NCBI RefSeq assembly: GCF_006912135.1 | Contig: NZ_VIRS01000019.1 | Location: 124,001 to 188,000 of the forward strand | Reading direction: 5' to 3' | DNA length: 64,000 bases | Origin: Cryptosporangium phraense | Lineage (GTDB): Bacteria; Actinomycetota; Actinomycetes; Mycobacteriales; Cryptosporangiaceae | In this document: piece after piece, positions 1-8,796 of the stretch | Layout of the letters: every line of letters begins with the position of its first letter | How positions within the stretch are numbered: the stretch's first letter is position 1 | Notes under the pieces: generated by a model | Databases searched by the model: none | Told to the model about the DNA's origin: nothing | What the model saw: only the letters and a program-made list of their open reading frames with translations | Made by a program: the position numbers and the translations under genes

Positions 1-440
1 GTCACGACCCGCTCCTCGCCCGAACCCCAGACCTCCCACAGCCCCGCGAACACGCACAGCCCGCCGTCGGCCCTGGTGAGGTACCAGGCCTGCTTACCGG
101 GCCCGTCGGGCTTGGGCGACCACTCGTACCAGCCGTCGGCGGGCACCAGGCAGCGGCGCCGGGCGAACGCCGACCGGAACGCGGGCTTCTCGGCGATCGA
201 CTCGGAGCGGGCGTTCATCATCCGCGACCCGCCGGAGAGATCCTTGGCCCAGGACGGCACCAGCCCCCAGCGCACGGCGTCGACCACCCGGCCGCCCTGG
301 GACTTCGAGACCCGGACGACCGGCACCGTGTCGGTGGGCGCCACGTTGTAGTTCGGCCGGAGCGACTCGTCGAGGCTGATCGCGTCGAACTCCGCCACGA
401 GGTCTTCGGCGCTACGGGAAGAGGCATACCGACCGCACAT
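1..440 (-). CDS. SOS response-associated peptidase (SRAP/YedK-like), 3' end outside the window
   Basis: About 146 N-terminal residues are visible; the C-terminus lies beyond the left edge. The protein starts MCGRY, so Cys2 is exposed after Met removal. In the SRAP family this Cys forms a thiazolidine link to abasic sites in single-stranded DNA, shielding them during replication. Other family blocks are visible: RPNYNVAPT near residue 27, then MMNARSE and [11 protein letters not shown] further on. The catalytic Glu and His of the C-terminal half cannot be judged. The gene is divergent from aroA with a 49-bp gap; I recall the same pairing in mycobacteria (Rv3226c/Rv3227). The start is fixed because Cys must be residue 2. 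Confidence 0.93.
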   Translation of the reverse strand, partial: MCGRYASSRSAEDLVAEFDAISLDESLRPNYNVAPTDTVPVVRVSKSQGGRVVDAVRWGLVPSWAKDLSGGSRMMNARSESIAEKPAFRSAFARRRCLVPADGWYEWSPKPDGPGKQAWYLTRADGGLCVFAGLWEVWGSGEERVV

Positions 441-489
441 ACCAGCCAGGTTAGCCAGCACCCCCGACACTTCCGGCAGACTGAACACC

Positions 490-1758
490 ATGCAGAATCC
501 CTGGCCCGCCCCCCGAGCCGACCGGCCCGTCACCGGCACGGTCACGATGCCCGGTTCCAAGTCCGTGACCAACCGGGCCCTCGTCCTGGCCGCGCTCGCG
601 GACGGGCCGTCGATGCTGCGGGCGCCCCTCCGCAGCCGCGACACCGAGCTGATGGCCGCCGCGCTGCGCGCGCTCGGCGTCGGTATCGAGGGCACCGAAG
701 CGTGGCAGGTGACCCCGCAGAAGCTCCGCGGGCCGGCCACGGTCGACTGCGGTCTGGCCGGCACCGTGATGCGGTTCCTCCCGCCGGCCGCGGTCCTGGC
801 CGAGGGCCCGGTGACCCTCGACGGCGACGAACAGGCCCGGGTGCGGCCGATGGGCCGCCTGCTCGACGCGCTTCGCGCGCTCGGGGCCGACATCGACGAC
901 GGCGGCCGCGCGTCGCTCCCGTTCACCGTGGCCGGTACCGGGACGCTGCCCGGCGGCGAGGTCACGATCGACGCGTCGGCGTCCTCGCAGTTCGTCTCCG
1001 GGCTGCTGCTGTCGGGCGCCCGGTACGAGAAGGGCGTCACCGTCCACCATGACGGCAAGCCCGTCCCCAGCCTCCCGCACATCGACATGTCGGTGGCGAT
1101 GCTGCGCGCCGCCGGGGTCACGGTCGACGACAGCGAGGCCAACACTTGGCGGGTCGAGCCGGGCCCGATCGCCGGCCTCGACCTCGACATCGAGCCCGAC
1201 CTCTCCAACGCCGCGCCGTTCCTGGCCGCCGCGCTCGCGACCGGCGGGCGCGTCACGGTGACCGGCTGGCCGGTCCGCACGACCCAGGCCGGGGACGCGC
1301 TCCGCGACCTCCTCGCCCGGATGGGTGCCGAGGTCACCCTCGACGCGCGCGGGCTCACGGTCGCGGCCGGTGACCGTCTGCTGGGTCTGGACGCCGACCT
1401 GCACGACGTCGGCGAGCTGACGCCGGTGCTGGCCGCGCTGGCCGCCCTGGCCGAGACCCCGTCCCGGCTGCGTGGGGTCGCGCACCTGCGTGGGCACGAG
1501 ACCGACCGGCTGGCCGCGCTGGCCACCGAGCTGAACAACCTCGGCGGCCAGGTCACCGAGACCGAGGACGGGCTGGCCATCGAACCCCGCCCGCTGCACG
1601 GCGGGGTCTTCGGCAGCTACTCCGACCACCGGATGGCCCAGGCCGGCGTCCTGCTCGGGCTGGTCGTCGACGGGATCGCGGTGGAGAACGTCGCCACCAC
1701 CGGCAAGACCATGCCGACGTTCACCACGGTGTGGACCGATCTGGTGAGTGTCCACTGA
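490..1758 (+). CDS. aroA: 3-phosphoshikimate 1-carboxyvinyltransferase (EPSP synthase)
   Basis: This is the sixth step of the shikimate pathway: it transfers the enolpyruvyl group of PEP to shikimate 3-phosphate, in the cytoplasm. The 422 residues are full length for the family. PGSKS (Lys24) near the N-terminus contributes to substrate binding, [10 protein letters not shown] near residue 90 is the conserved PEP/S3P loop, and SDHRMAQAG near residue 380 is the C-terminal signature. The ATG at 490 is the first in-frame start after the divergent SRAP gene. The stop codon lies inside the 5' end of rsgA, so the two genes are probably cotranscribed. GTP/ribosome and aromatic amino-acid functions have no direct link; the pairing is a conserved actinobacterial arrangement. 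Confidence 0.97.
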   Translation: MQNPWPAPRADRPVTGTVTMPGSKSVTNRALVLAALADGPSMLRAPLRSRDTELMAAALRALGVGIEGTEAWQVTPQKLRGPATVDCGLAGTVMRFLPPAAVLAEGPVTLDGDEQARVRPMGRLLDALRALGADIDDGGRASLPFTVAGTGTLPGGEVTIDASASSQFVSGLLLSGARYEKGVTVHHDGKPVPSLPHIDMSVAMLRAAGVTVDDSEANTWRVEPGPIAGLDLDIEPDLSNAAPFLAAALATGGRVTVTGWPVRTTQAGDALRDLLARMGAEVTLDARGLTVAAGDRLLGLDADLHDVGELTPVLAALAALAETPSRLRGVAHLRGHETDRLAALATELNNLGGQVTETEDGLAIEPRPLHGGVFGSYSDHRMAQAGVLLGLVVDGIAVENVATTGKTMPTFTTVWTDLVSVH

Positions 1759-2744
1759 GCCCGCGGAGAGATCTCGACGAGGACGACGTCCGGGTCCGCG
1801 CGCGGCCCGGTTCCCGTCCCCGGACCCGGACCCGCCCGACCCATGCCGACGCTCGCGAAGCGCTCGTCGTCGGCGTCGACCGGGGCCGGTACACGTGCTG
1901 GCTCGACGACCGCGAGGTCACCGCGATGCGGGCCCGCGAGCTCGGCCGCAAGTCGGTCGTCGTCGGAGACCGGGTCGCGCTGGTCGGCGACGTCTCCGGC
2001 GGCCCGGACGCGCTGGCGCGGATCGTCCGGATCGCCGAGCGGCGCAGCGTGCTGCGGCGCACCGCGGACGACGACGACCCGTACGAGCGGGTGATCGTCG
2101 CCAACGCCGACCAGCTCGTCGTCGTCACCGCGCTGGTGGACCCGCCGCCCCGCACCGGCTTCGTCGACCGGTGCCTGGTCGCCGCGTTCGACGCCCAGGT
2201 CGACCCGCTGCTCTGCCTCACCAAGGCCGACCTCGCCCCGAAGGACGCGGCGGACGAGTTCCGGCAGCACTGGGCCGCGCTCGACCTCCCGGTGGTCACC
2301 ACCCGCCGCGACGAGGAGCCGACCGAACTCGAGGAACGCCTCACCGGGCGGATGTCCGTCCTGATCGGCCACTCCGGCGTCGGCAAGTCGACGTTGGTCA
2401 ACCGCCTGGTGCCGGACGCCGAACGCGCGACCGGCGGGCTGAGCGCGATCGGCAAGGGCAGGCACACGTCGACGTCCGCGGTCGCGCTGGCGCTGCCGGG
2501 CGGCGGCTGGGTGATCGACACGCCGGGCGTCCGGTCGTTCGGGCTCGCGCACGTCTCGCCGGCCAGCGTGCTGGCCGGGTTCCCTGATCTGGCTCCCGGT
2601 GCCGCCGACTGCCCGCCCAACTGCGAGCATCGGTCGGCCGAGGAAGGTTGTGCGCTGGACGCCTGGGTCGAGGCCGGACACGCCAGCCCGGAACGCCTCG
2701 CGTCGTACCGCCGGCTCCTAGAGAGCCGCAGCGATTTGGGTTAG
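1731..2744 (+). CDS. rsgA: ribosome small subunit-dependent GTPase A
   Basis: A circularly permuted GTPase that checks late maturation of the 30S subunit. The N-terminal OB-fold region (residues about 40-110) is followed by the permuted G domain: LTKAD (G4) comes before the P-loop GHSGVGKST near residue 212. A C-terminal zinc site CPPNC-x-H-x6-C lies near residue 294. The long Arg/Pro-rich N-terminus is usual in actinobacteria. The GTG at 1731 lies inside aroA (28-bp overlap). A CTG at 1755 that overlaps the aroA TGA as CTGA, with GGTGAG just upstream, is an alternative coupled start giving a protein beginning LSPRRD, which resembles many homologues. The function is secure; the start is not. 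Confidence 0.94.
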   Translation: MDRSGECPLSPRRDLDEDDVRVRARPGSRPRTRTRPTHADAREALVVGVDRGRYTCWLDDREVTAMRARELGRKSVVVGDRVALVGDVSGGPDALARIVRIAERRSVLRRTADDDDPYERVIVANADQLVVVTALVDPPPRTGFVDRCLVAAFDAQVDPLLCLTKADLAPKDAADEFRQHWAALDLPVVTTRRDEEPTELEERLTGRMSVLIGHSGVGKSTLVNRLVPDAERATGGLSAIGKGRHTSTSAVALALPGGGWVIDTPGVRSFGLAHVSPASVLAGFPDLAPGAADCPPNCEHRSAEEGCALDAWVEAGHASPERLASYRRLLESRSDLG

Positions 2745-2939
2745 CCGTAAGGCGCGCGAAAGGTGCGGGTAAGGGCTAATACGGTCGCTATCCGCCGTCC
2801 GGATGATGCCGTCCCAACCGCCCGGTCCGATGTGTTCGTGCCTCGCGCGACCGAATTAGCGGGAGCGATACAGTGCGGCCTACGGGGGGTCGCAGTGGTG
2901 GGCCCGCTTCGCGGTGCCACCCATAACTAGGGACAGACA

Positions 2940-3311
2940 TTGGGCTTCTTCTCCCGCAAGCACCCTTTCGCGATGGCAGACGTCGCCGAGCACGTGGTGG
3001 TGGCTCGCTACCGCCTGGCGCCCGGTCCCAGCGGCACGGCGACCAACCTGGCCAACGTGTACCAGCTCGAGGAGCAACTGGCGTCGGCCATCGAGACCGC
3101 AGGCGCGGGCGAGTTCGAGCAACCGCAGTTCGGTCGCGACGAGTCCGGCGAGAACGAGCTCGTGCTCTCCGCCTACGGCCCGGACGCCAACCGGCTGTTC
3201 GCGGCGATGGAACCGGCCCTGCGCTCGTTCCCGGCCCGGCCCGCGTCGGTGTTGCTGCACTACGGCGCGTACGACGACCCGAACGCGGCAGAACAGCTCG
3301 TCCGTCTGTAG
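2940..3311 (+). CDS. hypothetical protein, 123 aa
   Basis: Unrecognised soluble protein with no signal peptide or membrane segment. It starts at TTG 2940 with AGGGA 5-6 bases upstream; no ATG or GTG in frame gives a better ribosome site. The second half has an aromatic, alternating pattern (for example SVLLHYGAYDDP) suggesting an alpha/beta fold with an exposed acidic stretch. It sits between rsgA and hisN, in line with both and 18 bases before hisN, so cotranscription with hisN is likely. The 195-bp gap upstream separates it from rsgA and probably holds its promoter. No function can be proposed. Confidence 0.75.
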   Translation: MGFFSRKHPFAMADVAEHVVVARYRLAPGPSGTATNLANVYQLEEQLASAIETAGAGEFEQPQFGRDESGENELVLSAYGPDANRLFAAMEPALRSFPARPASVLLHYGAYDDPNAAEQLVRL

Positions 3312-3329
3312 AGCGGTAGCCTCCACCCC

Positions 3330-4115
3330 ATGTCCCGCTACTCCGACGATCTCGCGTTCGCGCACGTCCTGGCCGACACGGCCGACCGGATCACGACGGC
3401 CCGCTTCAAGGCGCAGGACCTGCGGGTCTCGTCGAAGCCCGACATGACGCCGGTGACCGACGCCGACACGGCGGTCGAGCAGGCCCTGCGCGCGACGCTG
3501 TCCCGGGCTCGGCCGCGCGACGGCGTCATCGGCGAGGAGTTCGGCGAAGTCGCTGGTCACGGGGTACGCCGCTGGGTGATCGACCCGATCGACGGAACCA
3601 AGAACTTCGTCCGTGGCGTCCCGGTCTGGGCGACGCTGATCGCGCTGCTCGAGAACGACGAGCCGGTGGCCGGCATGGTCAGCGCCCCGGCGCTGGGCCG
3701 GCGCTGGTGGGCGGCCAAGGACTGCGGCGCGTACGCCGGGCGGCGTCCGACCGCGGGTGCGGCGATCCGGGTCTCCTCGGTCGCCGAGCTGTCCGACGCG
3801 TCGCTCTCCTACTCCTCGCTCTCGGGCTGGGAGGAGCGCGGCGCGCTCGGCGACTTCGTCGACCTGACCCGCTCGGTCTGGCGCACCCGCGCCTACGGCG
3901 ACTTCTACAGCTACGTGCTCCTGGCCGAGGGCGCGGTGGACGTCGCCTGCGAACCGGAAGTCTCGCTCTGGGATCTCGCCGCGCTGGCGGCGATCGTCAC
4001 CGAGGCCGGCGGGCGATTCACCGATCTGTCCGGGCAACCCGGACCCGCAGGTGGGAGTGCCGTGGCGACGAACGGGCTACTCCATGAAGCGACCCTGAAA
4101 ATCGTCGGAGTGTAG
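3330..4115 (+). CDS. hisN: histidinol-phosphatase, inositol monophosphatase type
   Basis: A metal-dependent phosphatase of the inositol monophosphatase superfamily. The actinobacterial orthologue removes phosphate from histidinol phosphate in histidine synthesis. The 261 residues carry the full metal site: GEEFGE near residue 69 (metal-binding Glu), DPIDGTKNF near residue 88 (metal ligands and Thr activating water), and SLWDLAAL near residue 213 (C-terminal Asp ligand). The sequence lacks the longer insertions of true inositol phosphatases. Position beside aroA/rsgA matches the conserved actinobacterial location of hisN, which is away from the main his operon. The IMPase superfamily is promiscuous, so another sugar-phosphate substrate cannot be excluded from sequence alone. 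Confidence 0.9.
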   Translation: MSRYSDDLAFAHVLADTADRITTARFKAQDLRVSSKPDMTPVTDADTAVEQALRATLSRARPRDGVIGEEFGEVAGHGVRRWVIDPIDGTKNFVRGVPVWATLIALLENDEPVAGMVSAPALGRRWWAAKDCGAYAGRRPTAGAAIRVSSVAELSDASLSYSSLSGWEERGALGDFVDLTRSVWRTRAYGDFYSYVLLAEGAVDVACEPEVSLWDLAALAAIVTEAGGRFTDLSGQPGPAGGSAVATNGLLHEATLKIVGV

Positions 4116-4161
4116 TTCTGATGGCCCGAACGGCTGGTGCAGACGCCTCCGCGCGCGGCTG

Positions 4162-5166
4162 GTGAGGTGGGGGCTTATCCTCGCAGGAGTGTCCTTCGGA
4201 TGGGTTTTCCTGGGCGCCTCGGTGGCCGGCTACGGCGTAGCGAACTTCCTGCAGTCGGTCGCCGCGGCTCGCGTCAGCGTGCACTCGAAACTCGATCCGG
4301 GGCTGTTGCTCAAGCTGGCCGGCCACCGCATCTACGTCGCCGGCCTGCTCTGTCAGCTGGCCGCGTTCGCGTTCGCGTTCTTCGCCCGGCGTGACCTGCC
4401 GTTGTTCCTGGTCCAGACCGCGGTCGCGGCCGGGCTGGGCGTCACCGTGCTGCTCGGGGTCGCGCTCCTGCACTGGCGGCACCCGGTCAGCGAGGTCGTG
4501 CTTCTCGGGACGCTCGTCCTGGGGCTGACCGCGCTGATCATCTCGGCCGAGGTGAGCCAGTCCCGGCCGCTCAACCCGGTCGAGGTGGCCGCCCTCGCCC
4601 TCACCGTGCCGATCGTCGGTCTGCTCGGACGCCTGGCCGTGAAGTTGCACGGCGCACCTGGTTCGGTGGCACTCGGGGCGCTCTCCGGGCTCTCGTTCGG
4701 TGCGGTGGCGATCGCGTCGCGTCCGCTGGCCGGCGCGCACTCGCTGGGCGCGTTCGTCACCGACCCGCTGCTCTACATCCTGCTCGCGCACACGGTCGTC
4801 GGGCAGTTGCTGCTCGGGCTGGCGATGCAGCGCGGCTCCACGACCGCGGCCGTCGCGTCGATGGACGCGGCCGCGGCGATCCCGCCCGCGCTGGTCGGCC
4901 TGCTGCTGCTGGGCGACCGGATCGCGCCCGGGCGCGGGTGGCTGGCCGCGGTCGGCTTCGTGCTCGCACTCGGCTCGGTGCTGCTGCTCAGCCGCTACGC
5001 GGAACCGCAGCACCACGTCCGCGAGAAGTACGAGGGCCGGGAACGGCGCCGGTGCGCTCCGGAGGCGCCCCGCTCGCTAGACCCCGGTGACGCCCACCCG
5101 TTAAGCGCCACCCGAAACGTCCCCAAGAACCAGCACGTGCGCACCGGCCGAGCTTCAGCTCGGTAG
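4162..5166 (+). CDS. multi-spanning membrane protein, DMT/EamA-like
   Basis: A 334-residue integral membrane protein with about nine hydrophobic segments: MRWGLILAGVSF at the start, then helices near residues 50, 75, 100, 125, 150, 180, 210 and 250-280. The segment following TTAAVASMDAAAAIPPAL and ending in ALGSVLLLSR resembles the second half of small multidrug/EamA-type exporters, where a Pro-rich helix is followed by a terminal helix. The last 50 residues are polar and rich in Arg/Pro. It starts at GTG 4162, 46 bases after hisN in the same direction. Its 3' end overlaps the convergent GntR gene by 12 bases. The transported substrate is unknown. Confidence 0.75.
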   Translation: MRWGLILAGVSFGWVFLGASVAGYGVANFLQSVAAARVSVHSKLDPGLLLKLAGHRIYVAGLLCQLAAFAFAFFARRDLPLFLVQTAVAAGLGVTVLLGVALLHWRHPVSEVVLLGTLVLGLTALIISAEVSQSRPLNPVEVAALALTVPIVGLLGRLAVKLHGAPGSVALGALSGLSFGAVAIASRPLAGAHSLGAFVTDPLLYILLAHTVVGQLLLGLAMQRGSTTAAVASMDAAAAIPPALVGLLLLGDRIAPGRGWLAAVGFVLALGSVLLLSRYAEPQHHVREKYEGRERRRCAPEAPRSLDPGDAHPLSATRNVPKNQHVRTGRASAR

Positions 5167-5919
5167 TTCGTACCGGAGCTGATGCCGGTCGCTGGGCAGG
5201 ACGGTCCGGGTCAGACGCACCGGACGCTCCTCGCTCCAACCGGTCCGGTGGTGCTCGATCACCGGGATCCCGACGCCGATCTCCAGCATCCGTGACTCGT
5301 CCGGATCGGGCATCCGGCTGACGATCTCGTCGGTGTACCGGACCTGGCGGTGCCCGAGCGCGGCCAGCAACGGCACGACGCTCGGCACGATCTCGGCCGG
5401 CTGCTCGATCGGCGTGCCCGCCACCAGGCCCCGCGGGTAGAACGACTCCGACAGGTGCGACGGCACCCCGTCGAGGTAGCGGACCCGGCGGCGAGCCACG
5501 ACCTGCTCGGTCGGCGCGATCTCCAGCCGGTTCGCGATCTCCGGGCCAGCCGCGTAGATCGCCACCCGGATCGTCTGGCTGGGCGTGCGGCCGATGCGGA
5601 ACGCCTGGTCGGAGAAGCTGTCCGGCCCACGCAGCCGGGTGGCGCCCAGGTCGTTCTCGACCCGGTGGGCCAGCACGAACTGCTCGCGGCGCCGGACGGT
5701 ACGCCCGGCCCGGGCCCGGCCGGCCGAGATCAGGCCCTCGTTGGCCAGCGCGAGCAGCGCCATCCGGACCGTGTTCCGGGAGCAGTCGTACTCCGCGGCC
5801 AGGTCCTTCTCGGTCGGCACCTGGTCGCCCGGCGCGAGTTCCCGCCGGTGGATCTGGGTCCGCAGGTCGTTGGCGATCGCCTGGTACCGCGGCGACTGGT
5901 CATCGTGCGCGGCTGCCAT
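5155..5919 (-). CDS. GntR-family transcriptional regulator with UTRA domain
   Basis: The 254 residues have an N-terminal winged helix (residues about 10-75, with YQAIANDLR, PGDQVPTEKDLA and NTVRMALLALANEGLI) and a C-terminal UTRA ligand-binding domain (about 95-250, including HLSESFYPRGL and RLTRTVLPSDRHQLRYEL). This is the HutC/FarR branch, which binds small carboxylic or sugar-phosphate effectors. Conjugal-transfer and metabolic regulators share this build, so the effector cannot be named. An 11-bp inverted repeat lies 16 bases upstream of its ATG, suggesting autoregulation. The gene is transcribed in the same direction as the HxlR gene behind it, and its 3' end overlaps the convergent membrane-protein gene. 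Confidence 0.9.
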   Translation of the reverse strand: MAAAHDDQSPRYQAIANDLRTQIHRRELAPGDQVPTEKDLAAEYDCSRNTVRMALLALANEGLISAGRARAGRTVRRREQFVLAHRVENDLGATRLRGPDSFSDQAFRIGRTPSQTIRVAIYAAGPEIANRLEIAPTEQVVARRRVRYLDGVPSHLSESFYPRGLVAGTPIEQPAEIVPSVVPLLAALGHRQVRYTDEIVSRMPDPDESRMLEIGVGIPVIEHHRTGWSEERPVRLTRTVLPSDRHQLRYELPS

Positions 5920-5934
5920 TCCCGGCCTCCACCC

Positions 5935-5962
5935 CTATTGTGGGTACACTAACCCTCAATAG
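5935..5962. promoter_or_regulatory. inverted repeat, candidate GntR operator
   Basis: CTATTGTGGGT and ACCCTCAATAG form an 11-bp inverted repeat with one mismatch and a 6-base spacer. It starts 16 bases upstream of the GntR start codon and overlaps the HxlR stop codon. Position and symmetry suit an autoregulatory site; a weak hairpin ending HxlR transcription is the alternative. Confidence 0.5.
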
Positions 5963-6446
5963 TAGGGCCGGTGCGGTCCCATTCGGGGGTCCTCATCTGG
6001 AGTTCGAGGTCCCGGTTGCGAACCTCGTCCCCGCAGTGACGGCAGACGTACAGCCCATCGAGGTCTTCTCCGCAGCTGTGCGCGACGGCCGACGGCGGCT
6101 CGCCCTCCAGCCAGCGGTCGCCCCAGCTCCGGAGCGCGTGCATCACGGTCGACAGATCACGGCCGGCCGGAGTCAGGTGGTACTCGTACCGCGGCGGACG
6201 CTCCGAGTACGGCCGGCGCTCGACCACACCCACCCCTTCGAGGGACCGCAGCCGGGCCGCCAGCCGGTCGCGGGGCGCGCCGGTGTTGCGGGCGATCTCG
6301 TCGAACCGGTGGTTCCCCCAGAAGATCTCGCGGACGGCCAGCAGCGCCCACTTCTCGCCCACCAGCGAGAGCGCGGCGGCCATCGAGCACGGTCTACCGG
6401 GCAGCGTCGTGGCGTCGAACTCCAATACGTCGTCACTCACGTTCAC
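5949..6446 (-). CDS. HxlR-family transcriptional regulator with C-terminal zinc-ribbon-like motif
   Basis: A 165-residue protein with the HxlR winged helix: RPCSMAAALSLVGEKW (residues about 18-33, with the sensor-type Cys), FDEIARNTGAPRDRLAARLRSLE (recognition region) and PPRYEYHLTPAGRDL (wing). The tail carries two CxxC-like pairs (HSCGEDLDG then CRHCGDEV), probably a small zinc site, which is common in longer HxlR members. HxlR proteins respond to oxidants, aldehydes or quinones. The GTG at 6446 is chosen; a GTG two codons downstream is possible. It is divergent from the SCO6745-type gene and its stop lies within the inverted repeat in front of the GntR gene. Confidence 0.9.
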   Translation of the reverse strand: MNVSDDVLEFDATTLPGRPCSMAAALSLVGEKWALLAVREIFWGNHRFDEIARNTGAPRDRLAARLRSLEGVGVVERRPYSERPPRYEYHLTPAGRDLSTVMHALRSWGDRWLEGEPPSAVAHSCGEDLDGLYVCRHCGDEVRNRDLELQMRTPEWDRTGPTIEG

Positions 6447-6455
6447 GAGGTTGCC

Positions 6456-6470
6456 ATGTCAAACCGACAT
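6456..6470. promoter_or_regulatory. small palindrome between HxlR and the divergent gene
   Basis: ATGTC-AAACC-GACAT is a 5-bp perfect inverted repeat with a 5-base spacer, 9 bases upstream of the HxlR GTG and inside the 81-bp divergent intergenic region. Size and position fit an HxlR operator, but short palindromes arise by chance. Confidence 0.35.
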
Positions 6471-6527
6471 TGCCCACTACCTATGGCAGGCTGGGTGCGC
6501 CCGTCCCTCCTCCGCCCGGGAGCCTTC

Positions 6528-7409
6528 GTGACCGATTCGTACGCCACTCTGGCGCGCCATGCCTGGCAGGCGCTCGAGCCCGTGCACATCCTGAGCTACT
6601 TCACTCCGGAGACCCGGGAAGAGACCGACGCGCTGGGCCTCAAGGGCTACTGGATGGGGTATTTCGGCTGCCGCGCGGCTCCCCTGGGCAAGGTCTCGGC
6701 CGCCACCGTCACGGCCACGTTCCACAACTTCAACCCGGTGATGGTGCAGCGTGCGGTGCCCGACGTCTGGACCTACGCGTCGCCCGAGCAGCTGATCGAG
6801 GCCCGGCTGACCGCGATCGACCGGTCGCTCCGGCGGATCGCCGGCGAGTGGCTGACCGACGAGGCCGTCGTCCGCCGGGCCGCCGACCTGGCCCTCGAGG
6901 CCGCGTCCGCGGTCGACGGCCGGGAGGTCTCCGGTCGTCCGCTGGCCGCCGCGAACGCGGCGCTCCCGGCACCGGACCTGCCGCACCTGGCCCTCTGGCA
7001 CGCGCTGACCGTGCTCCGCGAGCACCGTGGCGACGGTCACGTCGCGCTGCTGGTGGCCGGCGAGATCGGTCCGGTCGAAGCGCACATCCTGTCGATCGCG
7101 TCCGGCCGGTCCTCGGCCGAGCTGCTGCGCTCCGCGCGCAAGTGGTCCGACGACGACTGGGACGCCGGGGTCGAGAACCTCGTCGCCCAGGGTTGGCTCC
7201 GCGACGACTGGACGCTCACCCCGGACGGCGAAGTGGCCCGCGAAACGCTCGAGGACGACACGGATCGGCTGGCCGCGGGCCCGTACCGCGCGATCGGCAC
7301 GGACAAGACCGTCGAGCTGACCGAGTTGCTCACGCCGCTGGCAAGGACAATCGTGGCGGCGGGGGTACTCCCGTTCCCCAATCCGGTCGGGGTCCCCGCC
7401 CCCGAGTGA
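6528..7409 (+). CDS. SCO6745-type helix-turn-helix-like protein
   Basis: A 293-residue protein of the actinobacterial SCO6745 type. The N-terminal block (LARHAWQALEPVHILSYF, then GYWMGYFGCRAAPLG) and the second half (WSDDDWDAGVENLVAQGWL, then LTPDGEVARETLEDDTDRLA) resemble a winged helix; members are usually annotated as MarR-like or of unknown function. The frame is open upstream to 5940, but GTG 6528 is preferred because GGGAG lies 6 bases upstream and homologues begin at this point; ATG 6456 is an alternative. The gene is divergent from the HxlR regulator and probably controlled by it. No enzymatic motif is visible. Confidence 0.75.
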   Translation: MTDSYATLARHAWQALEPVHILSYFTPETREETDALGLKGYWMGYFGCRAAPLGKVSAATVTATFHNFNPVMVQRAVPDVWTYASPEQLIEARLTAIDRSLRRIAGEWLTDEAVVRRAADLALEAASAVDGREVSGRPLAAANAALPAPDLPHLALWHALTVLREHRGDGHVALLVAGEIGPVEAHILSIASGRSSAELLRSARKWSDDDWDAGVENLVAQGWLRDDWTLTPDGEVARETLEDDTDRLAAGPYRAIGTDKTVELTELLTPLARTIVAAGVLPFPNPVGVPAPE

Positions 7410-7423
7410 CACAGGAGGCACGC

Positions 7424-7606
7424 ATGGGATTCCTCGACAAGGCCAAGGACTTCATCGACAAGAACGACGAGAAGATCGACCAGGGGCTCGACAAGGCCGG
7501 CGACTTCATCGACGAGAAGACCGGCCACAAGCACAGCGCCAACATCGACAAGGCCGTGGACGCCGCCCAGAAGTACACCGGCGACGGCGATACGACGAGA
7601 AAGTGA
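7424..7606 (+). CDS. small Lys/Asp-rich antitoxin-like protein (Rv0909/MT0933 type)
   Basis: A 60-residue hydrophilic protein starting at ATG 7424 behind a clear AGGAGG at 7413-7418. It contains repeated FIDKxxEKIDxGLDKAG-type heptads: an amphipathic helix repeated twice (residues 5-33), then HSANIDKAVDAAQKY. This matches the MT0933-like antitoxin family. In mycobacteria members pair with a START-domain toxin, but no such partner is adjacent here, so it is either solitary or a stress/packaging protein of the same family. It follows the SCO6745-type gene by 14 bases and is closed by a strong terminator. Confidence 0.8.
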   Translation: MGFLDKAKDFIDKNDEKIDQGLDKAGDFIDEKTGHKHSANIDKAVDAAQKYTGDGDTTRK

Positions 7607-7612
7607 CCTATT

Positions 7613-7640
7613 GCGGCGGGCCCGTTTCCGGGCCCGCCGC
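7613..7640 (+). terminator. intrinsic terminator
   Basis: A perfect 12-bp GC stem (GCGGCGGGCCCG and its complement) with loop TTTC lies 7 bases after the antitoxin-like gene. Only a weak T-rich tract (CTCGTTTCC) follows, as is usual for actinobacterial terminators. Confidence 0.8.
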
Positions 7641-7645
7641 GCTCG

Positions 7646-7705
7646 TTTCCTGCGGGAAATAGCCAGGAAACCGTTGCTCGTTAGCGTCGGGCCGTTCCAA
7701 CGAGC
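7646..7705 (+). other. two consecutive leader hairpins before the ABC importer
   Basis: TTTCCTG (7646-7652) pairs with CAGGAAA (7664-7670), and GCTCGTT (7676-7682) with AACGAGC (7699-7705). Both are 7-bp perfect stems and end 15 bases before the GTG of the binding-protein gene. They could be a leader structure or an operator. Sequence landmarks of the TPP riboswitch (CTGAGA, ACCTGATC) are absent. Confidence 0.4.
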
Positions 7706-7719
7706 GGCAGGAGTCGCCA

Positions 7720-8793
7720 GTGAGCAAATCCTTCGACCGGCGTGCGTTCCTCGGGCGCAGCGCTCGAGCCGCCGCGGGCATCGCGGTCCTCGGCGCGGGC
7801 GCGAGCGTGCTCGCCGCCTGCGGTGGCGACGACGACGATTCCTCCGGTTCCGGCAGCGATCTCGGGACGCTGAACTACCAGCTGTCCTGGATCAAGAACG
7901 TCGAGTTCGCCGGGCAGTACATCGCCGACACCAACGGGTACTACAAAGCCGCGGGCTTCAGCGCGGTGAACCTGATGGCCGGCGGCCCGAACATCAGCCA
8001 GGACTCGGTCGTCGCGGCCGGCAAGGCGCTGGTCGGCATCTCCGGGCCCGACATCACGTCGGCGGCCATCCTCAAGGGAGCGCCGCTGGTCATCCTGGGT
8101 GCGCAGTACCAGAAGAACCCGTTCGCGATCATGAGCCTGGCCGAGAAGCCGATCAACACCCCGCAGGACCTGATCGGCAAGAAGATCGGCGTCCAGGCCA
8201 CGAACGAGCCGGTGTGGAACGCGTTCCTCAAGGCGAACAAGATCGACCCGGGCAAGATCACGAAGGTCCCGGCCCAGTTCGACCCGACGCCGATCATCAA
8301 CAAAGAGGTCGACGGCTGGTTCTCGTTCTTCACCAACGAGCCGAACCTGCTCAAGACCAAGGGCATCGACACCGCGGTGATGCTGCTCAACGACCACGGC
8401 TACCCGCTGGTCTCGGAGATCTACGTCGTCCGCCGCGACTCGCTGACCAAGAAGCGCGACGCGCTGAAGGCCATGCTCATCGGTGACATCAAGGGCTGGA
8501 CCGAGTCGGTCAAGGACCCCTCGCTCGGGGCCAAGCTGGCCGCCACGAAGTACGGCAAGGACCTGGGCCTGGACGAGAAGGAGCAGGGCCTGGAGTCGGC
8601 CGCCCAGAACACGGTCGTGTCCACCGCCGACACGAAGGCCAACGGCCTGTTCACGATCACCGACGAACTCCTCGACGAGACGATCGCGACGCTGAAGCTC
8701 GGCGGCATCGACATCGCCAAGGACAAGCTCTTCGACCTGTCGGTGCTCAAGGAGGTCTACGAGGAGAACCCCGACCTCAAGAAAGCGGTCTGA
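7720..8793 (+). CDS. ABC transporter substrate-binding lipoprotein, NMT1/THI5-like (NitT/TauT family)
   Basis: A 357-residue extracytoplasmic binding protein. The N-terminus has a Tat-type signal (DRRAFLGRSARAA) ending in a lipobox LAAC near residue 38, so it is exported folded and anchored by a lipidated Cys. An acidic-serine linker follows. The mature domain starts GTLNYQLSWIKNVEFAGQYIA, the hallmark opening of the NMT1/THI5-like fold, and runs through PGKITKVPAQFDPTPII. Family ligands include pyrimidine precursors, riboflavin, sulfonates and nitrate; the absence of a TPP riboswitch weakens the HMP option. It heads a four-gene operon with ATPase and two permeases. Confidence 0.92.
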   Translation: MSKSFDRRAFLGRSARAAAGIAVLGAGASVLAACGGDDDDSSGSGSDLGTLNYQLSWIKNVEFAGQYIADTNGYYKAAGFSAVNLMAGGPNISQDSVVAAGKALVGISGPDITSAAILKGAPLVILGAQYQKNPFAIMSLAEKPINTPQDLIGKKIGVQATNEPVWNAFLKANKIDPGKITKVPAQFDPTPIINKEVDGWFSFFTNEPNLLKTKGIDTAVMLLNDHGYPLVSEIYVVRRDSLTKKRDALKAMLIGDIKGWTESVKDPSLGAKLAATKYGKDLGLDEKEQGLESAAQNTVVSTADTKANGLFTITDELLDETIATLKLGGIDIAKDKLFDLSVLKEVYEENPDLKKAV

Positions 8794-8796
8794 GGA

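Noticed and set aside
451-2681. Long minus-strand frames opposite aroA and rsgA
   Set aside because: No motif, Arg/Gly/Asp-rich composition, and the + strand encodes intact EPSP synthase and RsgA.
7641-7719. TPP riboswitch before the NMT1/THI5-like importer
   Set aside because: The conserved CTGAGA and ACCTGATC-type blocks are absent and the region is too short.
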